The position numbers and the translations under genes were made by a program. Below are positions 46,401-46,596 of a stretch of 46,596 nucleotides of DNA, piece by piece. Positions within the stretch are counted from its first letter, which is position 1; each line of letters starts with the position of its first letter. A model generated the notes under the pieces. The model did not search any database and was not told where the DNA came from. It saw nothing but the letters and a program-made list of their open reading frames with translations. Source of the DNA: Bacteroidales bacterium (GTDB lineage Bacteria > Bacteroidota > Bacteroidia > Bacteroidales > UBA932); NCBI GenBank assembly GCA_016288775.1, contig JAEELG010000022.1, positions 1 to 46,596 of the forward strand, in the 5' to 3' direction.

Positions 46401-46596
46401 AAAGATCTCGGGCTATTAGTACAGGTCAGCTGAACACGTTACCGTGCGTACACTTCCTGCCTATCAACGTGGTAGTCTCCCACGACCCTCTAGGGAACAT
46501 TCATCTTGAAGACGGCTTCGCGGTTAGATGCTTTCAGCGCTTATCCAGACCCAGCGTGGATACCCGGCGGTGCTGCTGGCGCCAAAACCGGTATGC
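46401..46596 (-). rRNA. rrl: 23S ribosomal RNA, 3' end only
   Basis: Minus strand carries the conserved end of 23S rRNA: GGATAAGCGCTGAAAGCATC, GCGAAGCC, CGTTGATAGGC and the terminal CTAATAGCCCGAGATC. About 196 bases are inside the window; the rest lies beyond base 46596. The exact 3' end is approximate, as the 5' partner strand of helix 1 is not visible. Confidence 0.95.

Overview
The window reads as a chromosomal segment of a GC-rich member of the order Bacteroidales (Bacteroidota). Three things support this: promoter boxes of the Bacteroidetes type TAnnTTTG placed almost directly on start codons, the gene content (PorT-like barrel, BACON/PEGA proteins, tandem deoxynucleoside kinases, FHS-type sugar transporter with ROK kinase), and many Sec or lipoprotein signals. 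A Rikenellaceae/Alistipes or rumen RC9-like origin would fit the base composition, but I cannot prove the genus. No phage, transposase, integrase, CRISPR array or tRNA is visible. The region is almost entirely coding and the gaps are short.

Layout. 1-4197 (minus): dnaX, lptB and the start of atpD, each overlapping the next. 4248-7468 (plus): a secreted unknown protein, a 75-residue unknown and a GH3 glycosidase. 7465-12690 (minus): a three-gene, translationally coupled cassette of a membrane TIR protein, a periplasmic/outer-membrane PEGA protein, and a CASTOR/POLLUX-like channel with two Rossmann (RCK) domains and a C-terminal RyR domain. 12757-18999 (minus): FKBP isomerase, ROK sugar kinase, FHS transporter, long-chain acyl-CoA ligase and two paralogous deoxynucleoside kinases. 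19058-24130 (plus): metallo-beta-lactamase-fold hydrolase, uridine-kinase-like protein, recO and uvrA. 24188-25363 (plus): SGNH hydrolase lipoprotein, then a large perfect inverted repeat. 25469-30892 (minus): alpha-2-macroglobulin lipoprotein and an EamA-type transporter, divergent from pbpC (30917-33193, plus) and a guanine-deaminase-like gene. 33662-37154 (minus): rdgB, S41 protease and a U32 protein. 37185-41705 (plus): polyprenyl synthase, rsgA, metallophosphoesterase, lipid kinase and plsC. 41702-46081 (minus): manA, rnr and an M28 peptidase fused to an outer-membrane barrel. 46082-46596 (minus): the end of an rRNA operon (23S 3' end, 5S) with a duplicated terminator.

How the parts work together. 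Most operons are housekeeping: replication and repair (dnaX, recO, uvrA), nucleotide salvage and sanitation (two dNKs, Udk-like, deaminase, rdgB), envelope and lipid synthesis (lptB, polyprenyl synthase, lipid kinase, plsC, pbpC with A2M), and carbohydrate use (GH3, FHS transporter, ROK kinase, manA).

The best candidate for an undescribed system is the TIR-PEGA-channel cassette at 7465-12690. Its predicted topology runs from a cytoplasmic TIR domain, through the inner membrane and periplasm, to an outer-membrane-like barrel, and couples this to an inner-membrane channel whose cytoplasmic part carries Rossmann and RyR domains. The obvious hypothesis is an envelope-sensing circuit in which a TIR-made or TIR-bound nucleotide gates ion flow. 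That function is inference; the gene order, coupling and motifs are directly visible. Secondary points of interest are the promoter trapped between two rRNA terminator copies, the 25-bp perfect inverted repeat at 25375-25458, near-leaderless promoters with a recurring TTTGTAAGAC start region, and the 89-base rnr/M28 overlap.
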